Assembly (NCBI RefSeq): GCF_000716535.1
Contig: NZ_JNWV01000018.1
Coordinates: forward strand, 62,001 to 126,000
Source: Streptomyces flaveolus
GTDB taxonomy: Bacteria > Actinomycetota > Actinomycetes > Streptomycetales > Streptomycetaceae
DNA length: 64,000 bases
Reading direction: 5' to 3'
Part shown: positions 51,020 through 58,516 of the stretch, piece by piece
How the letters are laid out: every line of letters begins with the position of its first letter
How positions within the stretch are numbered: position 1 is the stretch's first letter
Notes under the pieces: model-generated
Told to the model about the DNA's origin: nothing
The model's database searches: none
What the model saw: only the letters and a program-made list of their open reading frames with translations
Position numbers and translations under genes: made by a program

Positions 51020-51919
51020 TCACGCCAGGCCGGCGGCGACGGCCTTCTCGGTGGCTGCGCGGACCGCGGCCTCCTGCTCGGGCAGCAGCGGCACGCGCGG
51101 CGGGCGCACCGGGCCGCCGTACCGTCCGACGACGTCCATGGAGAGCTTGATCGCCTGGACGAACTCCGTCTTCGAGTCCCAGCGCAGCAGCGGGTGGAGC
51201 TGCCGGTACAGGGGGAGCGCGGTGGTGAGGTCACCGGCGAGCGCGGCCCGGTACAACTCCGCCGAGGCGCGCGGCAGCGCGTTCGGATAGCCGGCCACCC
51301 AGCCCTTGGCGCCGGCCACCGCAAGCTCCAGCAGTACGTCGTCGGCACCGATCAACAGGTCCAGCTCCGGGGCGAGTTCGGCGATGCGGTAGGCGCGGCG
51401 GACGTCACCGGAGAACTCCTTGACCGCGTGGACGAGCCCCTCGCCGTGCAGCCGGGCGAGGAGTTCGGGCACCAGGTCGACCTTGGTGTCGATCGGGTTG
51501 TTGTACGCCACCACCGGCAGGCCCGCCTTCGCCACCTCCGCGTAGTGGGCGAGGACCGACCGCTCGTCGGCGCGGTAGGCGTTGGGCGGCAGCAGCATCA
51601 CCGACGCGCAGCCGGCCTCGGCCGCCCGCTCGGCCCAGCGGCGGGCCTCGGCCGAGCCGTAGGCGGCGACGCCCGGCATCACCCGCTCCCCGCCGATCGC
51701 GGCCACGGCGGTCTCCACGACCCGGGCGCGCTCCTCGGGGGTGAGTACCTGGTACTCGCCGAGCGAGCCGTTCGGTACGACGCCGTCGCAGCCGCCCGCG
51801 ACGAGCCAGGCGCAGTGCTCGGCGTAGCGGTCGAGGTCGACGGAGAGGTCGGCGCGCAGGGGCAGGGCGGTGGCGACGAGGATGCCGCGCCAGGGGCGGT
51901 GGTGCTCCGGGTTGCTCAT
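51020..51919 (-). CDS. DapA-family deaminase, pyrroline-4-hydroxy-2-carboxylate type
   Basis: A 299-residue aldolase-fold enzyme. The Schiff-base Lys167 is in HAVKEFSGD, Tyr139 in VVAYNNP is the proton-transfer Tyr, and the GSLGEY loop takes the place of GTTGE in true dihydrodipicolinate synthase. In hydroxyproline pathways this family removes ammonia and water from pyrroline-4-hydroxy-2-carboxylate to give 2-oxoglutarate semialdehyde. The context, between epimerase and dehydrogenase genes, supports that. An operator copy at 51942 lies 23 nt upstream of its start. Confidence 0.9.
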   Translation of the reverse strand: MSNPEHHRPWRGILVATALPLRADLSVDLDRYAEHCAWLVAGGCDGVVPNGSLGEYQVLTPEERARVVETAVAAIGGERVMPGVAAYGSAEARRWAERAAEAGCASVMLLPPNAYRADERSVLAHYAEVAKAGLPVVAYNNPIDTKVDLVPELLARLHGEGLVHAVKEFSGDVRRAYRIAELAPELDLLIGADDVLLELAVAGAKGWVAGYPNALPRASAELYRAALAGDLTTALPLYRQLHPLLRWDSKTEFVQAIKLSMDVVGRYGGPVRPPRVPLLPEQEAAVRAATEKAVAAGLA

Positions 51920-51941
51920 GAGTGATCCCTCATTCAGTGGG

Positions 51942-51956
51942 GTGTGACATATTACT
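51942..51956 (-). promoter_or_regulatory. FCD-GntR operator candidate, site 1
   Basis: Minus strand AGTAATATGTCACAC. It shares AGTA(A/C)TATGTCACA with the plus-strand site at 54903-54917 and lies just upstream of the DapA-like gene, suggesting an internal promoter. Confidence 0.65.
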
Positions 51957-52049
51957 GAGCGGTACGGGAGACGGGTAGGTCGCTGGGGAGGCGGGCCCGG
52001 GCTTCGGAAAGCGACCGGGAGGCCGACCTCGCCGTCCGGGTGGCCGGCC

Positions 52050-53447
52050 TCACTCCGCCTCCGGCAGGGCGGCCAGGACGCCGAGCGGTACCGGCCGGGC
52101 GAACGGACGTCGTCCGGGGCCGGGCGGGCAGCCGGTCAGGCCCGCCACCGCGGGCGCGCACATCCGCCCCTGGCACCAGCCCATCCCGGCCCGGGTGAGC
52201 AGCTTCACGGTGCGCAGGTCCCCGGCGCCGAGCGAGCCGACGGCCCCGCGCACCTCCCCGGCGGTGACCTCCTCGCAGCGGCACACCACCGTCTCGTCCG
52301 GGACCCGGTCCGCCCAGCCCGCCGGCGGGGCGTACACCGCGTCCAGGGCCGTGGCGAACTCCCGCAGCCGGGTCCGGGACCGGGCGGCGGCGGCCCAGCC
52401 GCGCGGGTCGGGGGCGGTACCGTGCAGCCGGGCGGCGGCCGAGCGCCCGGCGATGTGCCCCTCGGCGAGCGCGAGCGCCGCGCCGCCGACGCCGGTGGCC
52501 TCCCCGGCCGCCCAGACGCCGGGCACATCGGTGCGCTGCTCGGCGTCGACCCGTACGGCGGTGCCGGACAGGGCGCAGCCGAGGGTCTCGGCGAGGTCGG
52601 TGTGGGGCAGCATGCCGTGGCCCACGGCGAGGGTGTCGCAGGGAATGCGCCGGGTGCTGCCGGGCCGCAGCCGTCCGTCCCGGCCGAGCGCGGCCACCGT
52701 CACCGCCTCCAGCCGGTCGGTGCCGTGCGCCGCCACGACGGTGTGCCGGGCCAGGGCGCGCACGCCGTGCCTCAGCAGCCGGGCCGCGTAGCCGGCGCCC
52801 TCGGCCAGTTTGCCGGGCTGTGCGGCCAGGGCGGGCGCCCGGTGGAGCAGCGCCGCGGGACCGGCGGACTCCACCAGCGCGGCGACGCGTGCGCCGGCCG
52901 CGGCGAGCCCGGCGGCGACCGGCAGCAGCAGCGGTCCGGTCCCGGCCACCACCACCGTGCGGCCGGGCAGCACCAGGCCGCCCTTGAGCATGGCCTGCGC
53001 GCCGCCCGCGGTCACGACCCCGGGCAGCGTCCAGCCGGGAAAGGGCAGGACGTGTTCGTACCCGCCGGTGGCGAGCAGGACCCCGTCGGCGTGCACGGTG
53101 ACGCCGTCCTCCTGCGCGGGGCCGAGCAGGGCGTGCACGGCGAACCCTCCGGAGGCGGAGTCCCGCTCCACGCACCACACATGGTGGTCCGTGAGGTGGG
53201 TGATCCGGCCGGCCGCGCGGTGCCGGTCCAGGCCGTCCCGCAGCCGCTCCCAGGTGCGCCACTGGTGGTGCAGGGCCTGCGGCCGGCGTGCGCCGAGAGC
53301 GGCGGCCGGCTGCCGGTAGAACTGTCCGCCGGCCTGGTCGGCGGCGTCGACCAGGGTCACCCGGACGCCCCGTGCGGCCGCCGCCAGCGCCGCGGCGAGC
53401 CCGGCCGGGCCCGCGCCGACGACGGCGAGGCGCGGTCGTTCAGTCAT
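52050..53447 (-). CDS. FAD/NAD-linked subunit of a D-hydroxyproline dehydrogenase (HcnB-like)
   Basis: A 465-residue flavoprotein. The N-terminal FAD motif is VVGAGPAGLAAALAA, with a second dinucleotide motif VVAGTGPLLLPVAAG near residue 165. The C-terminus has a BFD-like cluster site with CRCEE and, about 33 residues on, CQGRMC. Its partners are the small 2Fe-2S subunit (overlap 8 nt) and the DadA-like subunit, forming an HcnABC/LhpBEF-type complex that oxidises D-hydroxyproline to the pyrroline and passes electrons to the respiratory chain. Confidence 0.9.
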   Translation of the reverse strand: MTERPRLAVVGAGPAGLAAALAAAARGVRVTLVDAADQAGGQFYRQPAAALGARRPQALHHQWRTWERLRDGLDRHRAAGRITHLTDHHVWCVERDSASGGFAVHALLGPAQEDGVTVHADGVLLATGGYEHVLPFPGWTLPGVVTAGGAQAMLKGGLVLPGRTVVVAGTGPLLLPVAAGLAAAGARVAALVESAGPAALLHRAPALAAQPGKLAEGAGYAARLLRHGVRALARHTVVAAHGTDRLEAVTVAALGRDGRLRPGSTRRIPCDTLAVGHGMLPHTDLAETLGCALSGTAVRVDAEQRTDVPGVWAAGEATGVGGAALALAEGHIAGRSAAARLHGTAPDPRGWAAAARSRTRLREFATALDAVYAPPAGWADRVPDETVVCRCEEVTAGEVRGAVGSLGAGDLRTVKLLTRAGMGWCQGRMCAPAVAGLTGCPPGPGRRPFARPVPLGVLAALPEAE

Positions 53448-53742
53448 CGTCCCGGCCCGTCCCCTCCTGCGTGCGGATGTCGTCTCCCGGGCGTACCGGC
53501 ACCAGGCAAGCCCGTTGGTTGGGGCGGCCGTTGACGGTGACCAGGCAGTCGAAGCACACCCCGATCCCGCAGAACACCCCGCGGGGGCGCCCGGCGCCCC
53601 GCGTGCTGCGCCAGGCCGTCACGCCGGCCGCCCACAGCGCCGCCGCGACGGTCTGGCCCGGCAGCGCCTCCAGGGGCCGGCCGTCGAAGGTCACCGTGCA
53701 GGCCGGGCCCGGCCGGGCCCGGGTCAACTCCCTCGGGTTCAC
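53440..53742 (-). CDS. Small [2Fe-2S] subunit of the D-hydroxyproline dehydrogenase (HcnA-like)
   Basis: A 100-residue ferredoxin-fold protein. Cluster ligands are the Cys of VFCGIGVCFDC and a final RAC about 14 residues on. The protein begins near TVTFDGRPLEALPGQTVAAAL, typical of this subunit. GTG 53742 overlaps the DadA-like stop (GTGA), and its own stop overlaps the next gene by 8 nt. It carries electrons between the two flavin subunits. Confidence 0.9.
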   Translation of the reverse strand: MNPRELTRARPGPACTVTFDGRPLEALPGQTVAAALWAAGVTAWRSTRGAGRPRGVFCGIGVCFDCLVTVNGRPNQRACLVPVRPGDDIRTQEGTGRDDD

Positions 53743-54899
53743 TGGAGGTCGCCTCCCTCGGTGTCGAACCGCTCCGGACGGAACGGCGTGAGGTCCAGCT
53801 CCGGCGCCTTCCCGGTGAGCGCCTGGGCGATCAACTGCCCGGTGCCGGGGGCGAGTCCGATGCCGGCGCCCTCGTGCCCGCAGGCGTGGAACAGGCCGGG
53901 CACCCGCGGATCGGGCCCGATCGCCGGCAGGTGGTCCGGCAGGTACGGCCGGAAGCCCGCGTACGTGCGCAGCGCGCGGACCCGTTCCAGGAAGGGGAAC
54001 AGCCCGATCGCCCCGGTGGCGAGCGCTCGCATCGCGGTCAGCGACAACGAGCGGTCGAAGCCGACCCGTTCCCGGGTGGCGCCGATCAGCACCGGACCGG
54101 CGGCCGTGCCCTCCACGACCGGTGAGCTGCGCAGGGCGGCCGAGTCGCTGGCCACGTCGGCCACGTAGTCCGCGGCGTACACCTTGTGCCGGACCATGCG
54201 CGGCAGCGGCTCGGTGACCAGCACGAAGCCGCGCCGGGGGAGCACCGGCAGCCGGACGCCGGCGAGCGAGGCGAGGTCCCCGCCCCAGGTGCCGGCCGCG
54301 TTCACCACCGCCGGTGCGTGGATGTCGCCCCGGTCGGTGCGGACGCCGTACACCGCTCCCCGCGCCGTGCGCAGCACCCCGGTCACCGTACGGCCGGTGT
54401 GCAGGGTGGCGCCGGAGGCGCGGACCAGGTGCGCGGCGGCCAGCGCGGGCATGACCTGCGCGTCCTGCGGATAGTGCACCCCGCCCGCCATTCCGGGCGC
54501 CAAATGCGGTTCCAGCTCTGCGAGTTGATCGGCGTCGACCGGTACGGCGGTGACGCCGGCGGCCCGCTGGTCCGCGGCGAAGTCGCGCAGCGCGGCCAGG
54601 GTGCCGGGCGCCGGGGCGACCACGAGGCCGCCCTTGGCCTCGTACTCGATCGCGGCGCCCAGCTCTCGCGCCAGTCCCGCCCACAACCGGGCCGACAGCA
54701 GCGCGAGTTCGAGTTCCGGGCCCGGCTCCTTGTCGGAGACGAGCAGGTTGCCCTCGCCGGCGCCGGTGGTGCCGCCGGCCACCGGGCCCCGGTCCACCAG
54801 CCGTACGTCGAGGCCGGCGCGCGCGGCGTACAGGGCGCAGGCCGCGCCCGTCATTCCGGCCCCGACGACCACGACATCGCAGGTCAGTCGCTTCGCCAC
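53739..54899 (-). CDS. DadA-like FAD subunit of the D-hydroxyproline dehydrogenase
   Basis: A 386-residue D-amino-acid-oxidase-fold protein. The FAD motif is VVVVGAGMTGAACALYAARAG (split here: VVVGAGMTG), with GTTGAGEGNLLVSDKEPG typical of the HcnC/glycine oxidase branch and GHEGAGIGLAPGTG at the C-terminus. It is the catalytic subunit that oxidises the D-imino acid. GTG 54899 lies next to the operator at 54903, so the message is probably short-leadered or leaderless. First gene of the hydroxyproline operon. Confidence 0.88.
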   Translation of the reverse strand: MAKRLTCDVVVVGAGMTGAACALYAARAGLDVRLVDRGPVAGGTTGAGEGNLLVSDKEPGPELELALLSARLWAGLARELGAAIEYEAKGGLVVAPAPGTLAALRDFAADQRAAGVTAVPVDADQLAELEPHLAPGMAGGVHYPQDAQVMPALAAAHLVRASGATLHTGRTVTGVLRTARGAVYGVRTDRGDIHAPAVVNAAGTWGGDLASLAGVRLPVLPRRGFVLVTEPLPRMVRHKVYAADYVADVASDSAALRSSPVVEGTAAGPVLIGATRERVGFDRSLSLTAMRALATGAIGLFPFLERVRALRTYAGFRPYLPDHLPAIGPDPRVPGLFHACGHEGAGIGLAPGTGQLIAQALTGKAPELDLTPFRPERFDTEGGDLQ

Positions 54900-54902
54900 G
54901 CC

Positions 54903-54917
54903 AGTACTATGTCACAT
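54903..54917 (+). promoter_or_regulatory. FCD-GntR operator candidate, site 2
   Basis: AGTACTATGTCACAT directly upstream of the DadA-like gene; shares 13 of 15 bases with the minus-strand site at 51942-51956. Confidence 0.65.
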
Positions 54918-54975
54918 GTTTCTCTCTCTGAGGAGTCCCCGGCGCCGCCTCCGATTCCCAGGCGTGGACGCCCCC

Positions 54976-55004
54976 TTGACGTCGTACGGAGCCCGATCGA
55001 CACT
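54976..55004 (+). promoter_or_regulatory. Predicted promoter of leader peptide 1 and the GST-like gene
   Basis: TTGACG, 17-nt spacer, GACACT. A strong GGGAGGA follows, then a 3-codon frame (GTG AAC AGG TAG) and the leader ATG at 55039. Confidence 0.5.
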
Positions 55005-55038
55005 CCAGGGAGGAATCCTAGTGAACAGGTAGGGAATC

Positions 55039-55152
55039 ATGGCGCGCCGCGAAACGGGCACCGGCCGGACGCCGTTGCGCGCACCCCTGCTCACCTCCCG
55101 TCGCCACATCGACCTGCAGCGCGTCTGCAGCGCGATCAGCCGCCACCGCTGA
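55039..55152 (+). CDS. Leader peptide 1, sulfur type
   Basis: A 37-residue frame, MARRETGTGRTPLRAPLLTS then RRHIDLQRVCSAISRHR. The end follows the (H)-I-D-L-x-R-V-x-S-A-I pattern of short actinobacterial frames listed in databases as putative leader peptides, which precede sulfur uptake and cysteine/methionine genes. AGGTAGGG lies before the ATG. The Cys codon at residue 30 sits where charged tRNA-Cys could be sensed. The GST-like gene begins 78 nt later. Confidence 0.8.
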   Translation: MARRETGTGRTPLRAPLLTSRRHIDLQRVCSAISRHR

Positions 55153-55230
55153 GCCGGGCCCCCTCCGCCCGCCGACCGGTCGCGCCCGCGCCGGCGCGCC
55201 CCTCCGCACACCCACCACCCGGGGAGACGC

Positions 55231-56118
55231 ATGTCCATCACTCCGCTCGCCGCCGTCCCGTCCGTCCGCGGTACCGCGCCCGTCTTCCGGGGCCGGATCG
55301 GCCGCGACGCGCGCAGCGGCCACTACGCCGTGCCGCACCGCTACCGGCTCCACCTGTCGACCGCCTGCCCCGACGGACTGCGCCTCGCCGTCGGCCACAG
55401 CCTGCTCGGCCTGGACGCCCACTGTCCCGTCACCCTCCTGCCCGCGGTCCCGGACTGTCCCGGCGGCGGCCACGCGGCGCTCCGCCCGCTCTACGAGGCG
55501 AGCGCCCACCACTACACCGGCCCGGCGCTCGCGCCCGTGCTCAGCGACGACTGGTCCGGACGCATCGTCAGCACCCACACCCCCGACATCCTGCGCGACC
55601 TGGACCGGTTCCGGCCGGGCGGTCCCACCTGTCTATACCCCTCCGGCCTGGAGTCCGTGATCGAGGCAGTCGAGCGGATGTGCGCCGAGGGCATCGAGGA
55701 GGCCGCGCAGCGCGCCGGACGCGCCGGTGCCGGTCCGGCCGAACGGGCCGCCGCCCTCGACGTGCTGCTGGCCACCCTGGGCCGGCTGGAGCGACGGCTG
55801 AGCGGCGAGGAGTACCTGGCCGACGACCGGCTCACCGCCGCCGACATGGAGCTGTGGGTGAGCCTGGTGCAGCTCGACACCGTCCACCGCTGCCACCTCG
55901 ATGCCTCCGCCGTGCACCGCATCGCCGGCCACCGCGCCCTGTGGGCCTACGCCCGCCGCCTCGCCGCCCACCCCGCCTTCGGCCGCCACCTCGACCTCGA
56001 CGGCATCGCCCGCCGCCACCACGGTCGCTGCCAGGGGCTGGAGGCCGCCGGAGCCGCTGTCCAGATCCTGGACTGGGCCGGCCACGCCGCGGACGCTCCG
56101 GACGCTTCGCGCAGGTGA
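55231..56118 (+). CDS. Glutathione S-transferase-like protein (omega/ECM4 type)
   Basis: A 295-residue protein. The N-terminal thioredoxin-fold half has Cys46-Pro47 (STACPDG) in the place of the catalytic Cys-Pro of glutathionyl-hydroquinone reductases, and the C-terminal helical half reads LERRLSGEEYLADDRLTAADMELW, a GST C-terminal signature. Streptomyces make mycothiol rather than glutathione, so another thiol or an imported thioether is the likelier substrate. GGGGAGA precedes ATG 55231. Leader peptide 1 upstream and the SAM-regulated importer downstream place it in sulfur metabolism. Confidence 0.85.
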   Translation: MSITPLAAVPSVRGTAPVFRGRIGRDARSGHYAVPHRYRLHLSTACPDGLRLAVGHSLLGLDAHCPVTLLPAVPDCPGGGHAALRPLYEASAHHYTGPALAPVLSDDWSGRIVSTHTPDILRDLDRFRPGGPTCLYPSGLESVIEAVERMCAEGIEEAAQRAGRAGAGPAERAAALDVLLATLGRLERRLSGEEYLADDRLTAADMELWVSLVQLDTVHRCHLDASAVHRIAGHRALWAYARRLAAHPAFGRHLDLDGIARRHHGRCQGLEAAGAAVQILDWAGHAADAPDASRR

Positions 56119-56153
56119 GAGCGCGCCTTGGAAGTCCACTGGGCGGACGGCCG

Positions 56154-56184
56154 TTGACATTCGAACGGGCAACTGCCTTACTTA
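56154..56184 (+). promoter_or_regulatory. Predicted promoter of the SAM-IV transcript
   Basis: TTGACA at 56154-56159 and a TTACTTA -10 region 18-19 nt downstream. Transcription would begin close to 56191-56196, the 5' edge of the riboswitch. Confidence 0.65.
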
Positions 56185-56195
56185 CGGCTCAGAAC

Positions 56196-56308
56196 GGTCA
56201 TGAGCGTCAGCGCCAAGCCCTGGCTCGCTGACCGGCAACCCTCGCACCGCGGTGGGGTGCCCCAGGTGACGACCGGACCGGATGACGTTTTCGGTAAGCG
56301 CGAGGCCC
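56196..56308 (+). ncRNA. SAM-IV riboswitch
   Basis: Aptamer that binds S-adenosylmethionine and turns off the genes behind it. Conserved parts follow in order: GGTCATGAGCGTCAGCG, CCAAGCCCTGGCTCGCTGAC, CGGCAACCCTCGCACCGCGG, TGGGGTGCCCCAGGTGACGACC, and the 3' pseudoknot arm with GGTAAGCGCGAGGCCC, with P1 closed by GGTC/GACC. This matches the actinobacterial SAM-IV consensus almost base for base. It lies 31 nt ahead of leader peptide 2 and 350 nt ahead of the importer gene. No separate intrinsic terminator is obvious in between. Confidence 0.93.
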
Positions 56309-56338
56309 ACCCGGGCCGGAACAGTGACAGGTGACGCC

Positions 56339-56488
56339 ATGTACGCAGCTCCCAGGACGGCCGCGAGCCGCCCCCAGGGCTGCGTACCGTCGTACGCCGG
56401 TCTCCTCGTCGCCGACCGCGCCGTCGATCTGCTCCGCGTGAACAGCGCACTGTGTACCGCACCGGGCTCTGCCCGCTGTCAGGGCTGA
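56339..56488 (+). CDS. Leader peptide 2, between SAM-IV riboswitch and importer
   Basis: A 49-residue frame whose centre reads LLVADRAVDLLRVNSALC and whose tail has another Cys (SARCQG). The core V-D-L-L-R-V-N-S-A-L-C matches the sulfur leader-peptide family and leader 3. The start ATG 56339 follows AGGTGA with 4-nt spacing. There are three Cys codons in total (residues 15, 38 and 47). After the stop a GCACACC...GGTGTGC hairpin lies in the 171-nt leader before the permease gene. Confidence 0.78.
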   Translation: MYAAPRTAASRPQGCVPSYAGLLVADRAVDLLRVNSALCTAPGSARCQG

Positions 56489-56659
56489 CGTCTCCTCCCA
56501 GCCCCCGCGTTCCCGCCGCACACCGTCCGTCGGGTGTGCCGTTGTCCGCCCAGCCCCCGGTTCCGCGCCTGTCCGTGCGCCGCCTCGTGCCGCAGTGCCG
56601 TCGTGGCCCACCTCCGCTCCCGCGCGGCCCCGGGGTGACCGACTCCGCCGGAGCCCGCC

Positions 56660-57643
56660 ATGAGTGAACCCCCAGGCGCCGCCGTCTCCCTAGCCGAGGC
56701 GCCTCCCGTCACAGACGTACCGTCACATCACCTATCCGCCCAACGAGTTCAGCCACTGCGCCGCCCCGGCCGGTGGATCGTCACCGCCGTCGTCCTCGTG
56801 CTCGTCGCGCAGATCCTCCACGGGCTGGTGACCAACCCCTTCTACCAGTGGGACCGCTTCCGTTACTGGTTCCTGCGCCCCACCGTCCTCGACGGCCTCC
56901 TCGTCACCCTCGAAGTCGCCGCGCTCAGCGCCGCCCTGGGGCTCCTCGGCGGCGTCCTGCTGGCACTCGCCCGGCTCTCCGGAAGCCCGGTGCTGCGCGC
57001 GGTGAGCTGGACCTACACCTGGCTGTTCCGCTCCGTACCGCTCATCGTCGTACTGATCTTCCTCTACAACTTCAGTGCCCTGTACAGGACGTTGAGCATC
57101 GGTGTGCCGTTCGGGCCCGCCTTCGTCACCTTCGACGAGTCGAGACTGGCCACCGACATGACGATCGCCGTCATCGGCCTCAGCCTCAACGAGGCGGCGT
57201 ACGCGGCCGAGGTGGTCCGCGGCGGCATCCTCGCCGTCGACCAGGGACAGCACGAGGCGGCCGCCGCGCTCGGCCTGCCCAAGGGCTACCAGTTCCGCAG
57301 GATCGTCTTCCCGCAGGCCCTCAGGTCCATCACCCCGAACTACGTCAACCAGCTCATCGGCCTCATCAAGAGCACGTCCCTGGTCTTCTACGTGTCGCTG
57401 CTCGACCTGTTCGGCGCGGTGCAGTCGATGGGCAGCACCTACCCAGGTGACGTCGTGCCGCTGCTGATGGTCGCCACCGTCTGGTACCTGATCCTGACCA
57501 GCGCCGTGTCCGTCGTCCAGTTCTACGTCGAGCGGTACTACGCCCGGGGCGCCACCCGCGCCCTGCCGCCGACCCCGTTGCAGAAGGCCCGGGCCGGCCT
57601 CGCCGGCCTGCGGGCCCGGCTGAGCCGGGAGGCCGCCGTATGA
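56660..57643 (+). CDS. Amino-acid-type ABC importer permease
   Basis: A 327-residue HisM/GlnP-type permease with one extra N-terminal helix. The EAA loop reads GQHEAAAALGLPKGYQFRRI (about residues 195-214), and TYTWLFRSVPLIVVLIFLYN is typical. It carries a polar amino acid or sulfur compound with the ATPase and binding protein encoded next. The SAM-IV riboswitch and leader peptide 2 upstream make methionine, cystine or a related organosulfur compound the likely substrate. The end overlaps the ATPase by 4 nt. Confidence 0.92.
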   Translation: MSEPPGAAVSLAEAPPVTDVPSHHLSAQRVQPLRRPGRWIVTAVVLVLVAQILHGLVTNPFYQWDRFRYWFLRPTVLDGLLVTLEVAALSAALGLLGGVLLALARLSGSPVLRAVSWTYTWLFRSVPLIVVLIFLYNFSALYRTLSIGVPFGPAFVTFDESRLATDMTIAVIGLSLNEAAYAAEVVRGGILAVDQGQHEAAAALGLPKGYQFRRIVFPQALRSITPNYVNQLIGLIKSTSLVFYVSLLDLFGAVQSMGSTYPGDVVPLLMVATVWYLILTSAVSVVQFYVERYYARGATRALPPTPLQKARAGLAGLRARLSREAAV

Positions 57644-58431
57644 CCACCGCGCAGACCCTGCCGAAGACCGCCCCCGCCGCCCTCGAAGTGCACGGCGTCC
57701 ACAAGTGGTACGGCTCCCACCGCGTCCTCGACGGCATCGACCTGACCGTCCGCCCCGGGGAGGTCACGGTGATCATCGGGCCGTCCGGCTCCGGCAAGTC
57801 CACGCTGCTCAGGGTCGTCAACCACCTGGAGAAGCCCGAGATGGGCCACGTCAGCGTGGGCGGCGAACCGATCGGGGTGAAGCGGCACGGGGACCGGCTC
57901 AAGGAACTCAGCGAGCGGGCCATCCTCGCCCAGCGCAGCCGGATCGGCTTCGTCTTCCAGAACTTCAACCTCTTCCCGCACCTGACCGTCCTGGAGAACG
58001 TCGCCGCTGCCCCCGTCGCCACCGGCAGGCTGAGCAGGGCGGCGGCCCGGGAACTCGCCCGGGAACTCCTCGACCGCGTCGGCCTCGGCGCCAGGACCGG
58101 CGCCTACCCGCGGCAGTTGTCCGGCGGCCAGCAGCAGCGCGTCGCCATCGCCCGCGCCCTCGCCCTGCGGCCCGGGATCATCCTCTTCGACGAGCCGACC
58201 TCGGCGCTCGACCCCGAACTCGTCAGCGAGGTGCTGGCCGTCATCAAGGACCTGGCGACCAGCGGCACCACCCTCGTCATCGTCACCCACGAGATCGGTT
58301 TCGCCCGCGAGGTCGCCGACCGGGTCGTCTTCATCGACGGCGGACGGATCGTCGAACAGGGCCCGCCCGGCGAGGTGCTGGACCGGCCTCGGCACGCACG
58401 GACCCGGGAATTCCTCGGCAAGGTGCTCTGA
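57640..58431 (+). CDS. Amino-acid-type ABC importer ATPase
   Basis: A 263-residue GlnQ-type ATPase. Walker A is GPSGSGKST, the Q-loop is VFQNFNLFPHLTVLEN, the signature LSGGQQQRVAIARAL, Walker B ILFDEPTSALDPEL and the H-loop VTHE. The start overlaps the permease stop (ATGA). There is no C-terminal ACT/NIL domain as in MetN, so cystine-type or general polar-amino-acid import is as likely as methionine. Confidence 0.95.
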   Translation: MTTAQTLPKTAPAALEVHGVHKWYGSHRVLDGIDLTVRPGEVTVIIGPSGSGKSTLLRVVNHLEKPEMGHVSVGGEPIGVKRHGDRLKELSERAILAQRSRIGFVFQNFNLFPHLTVLENVAAAPVATGRLSRAAARELARELLDRVGLGARTGAYPRQLSGGQQQRVAIARALALRPGIILFDEPTSALDPELVSEVLAVIKDLATSGTTLVIVTHEIGFAREVADRVVFIDGGRIVEQGPPGEVLDRPRHARTREFLGKVL

Positions 58432-58516
58432 CCGCGCCGCCCCGGCCCGCCACGACACCCCGCTCACCTCTTCCATCGCTCACCACCCTCACCAGCGAGA
58501 CAAGGACAGCCACGCC

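Noticed and set aside
55021..55032. Three-codon frame GTG AAC AGG TAG ahead of leader peptide 1
   Set aside because: It follows a good Shine-Dalgarno but is too short to judge; it may simply be leader sequence.
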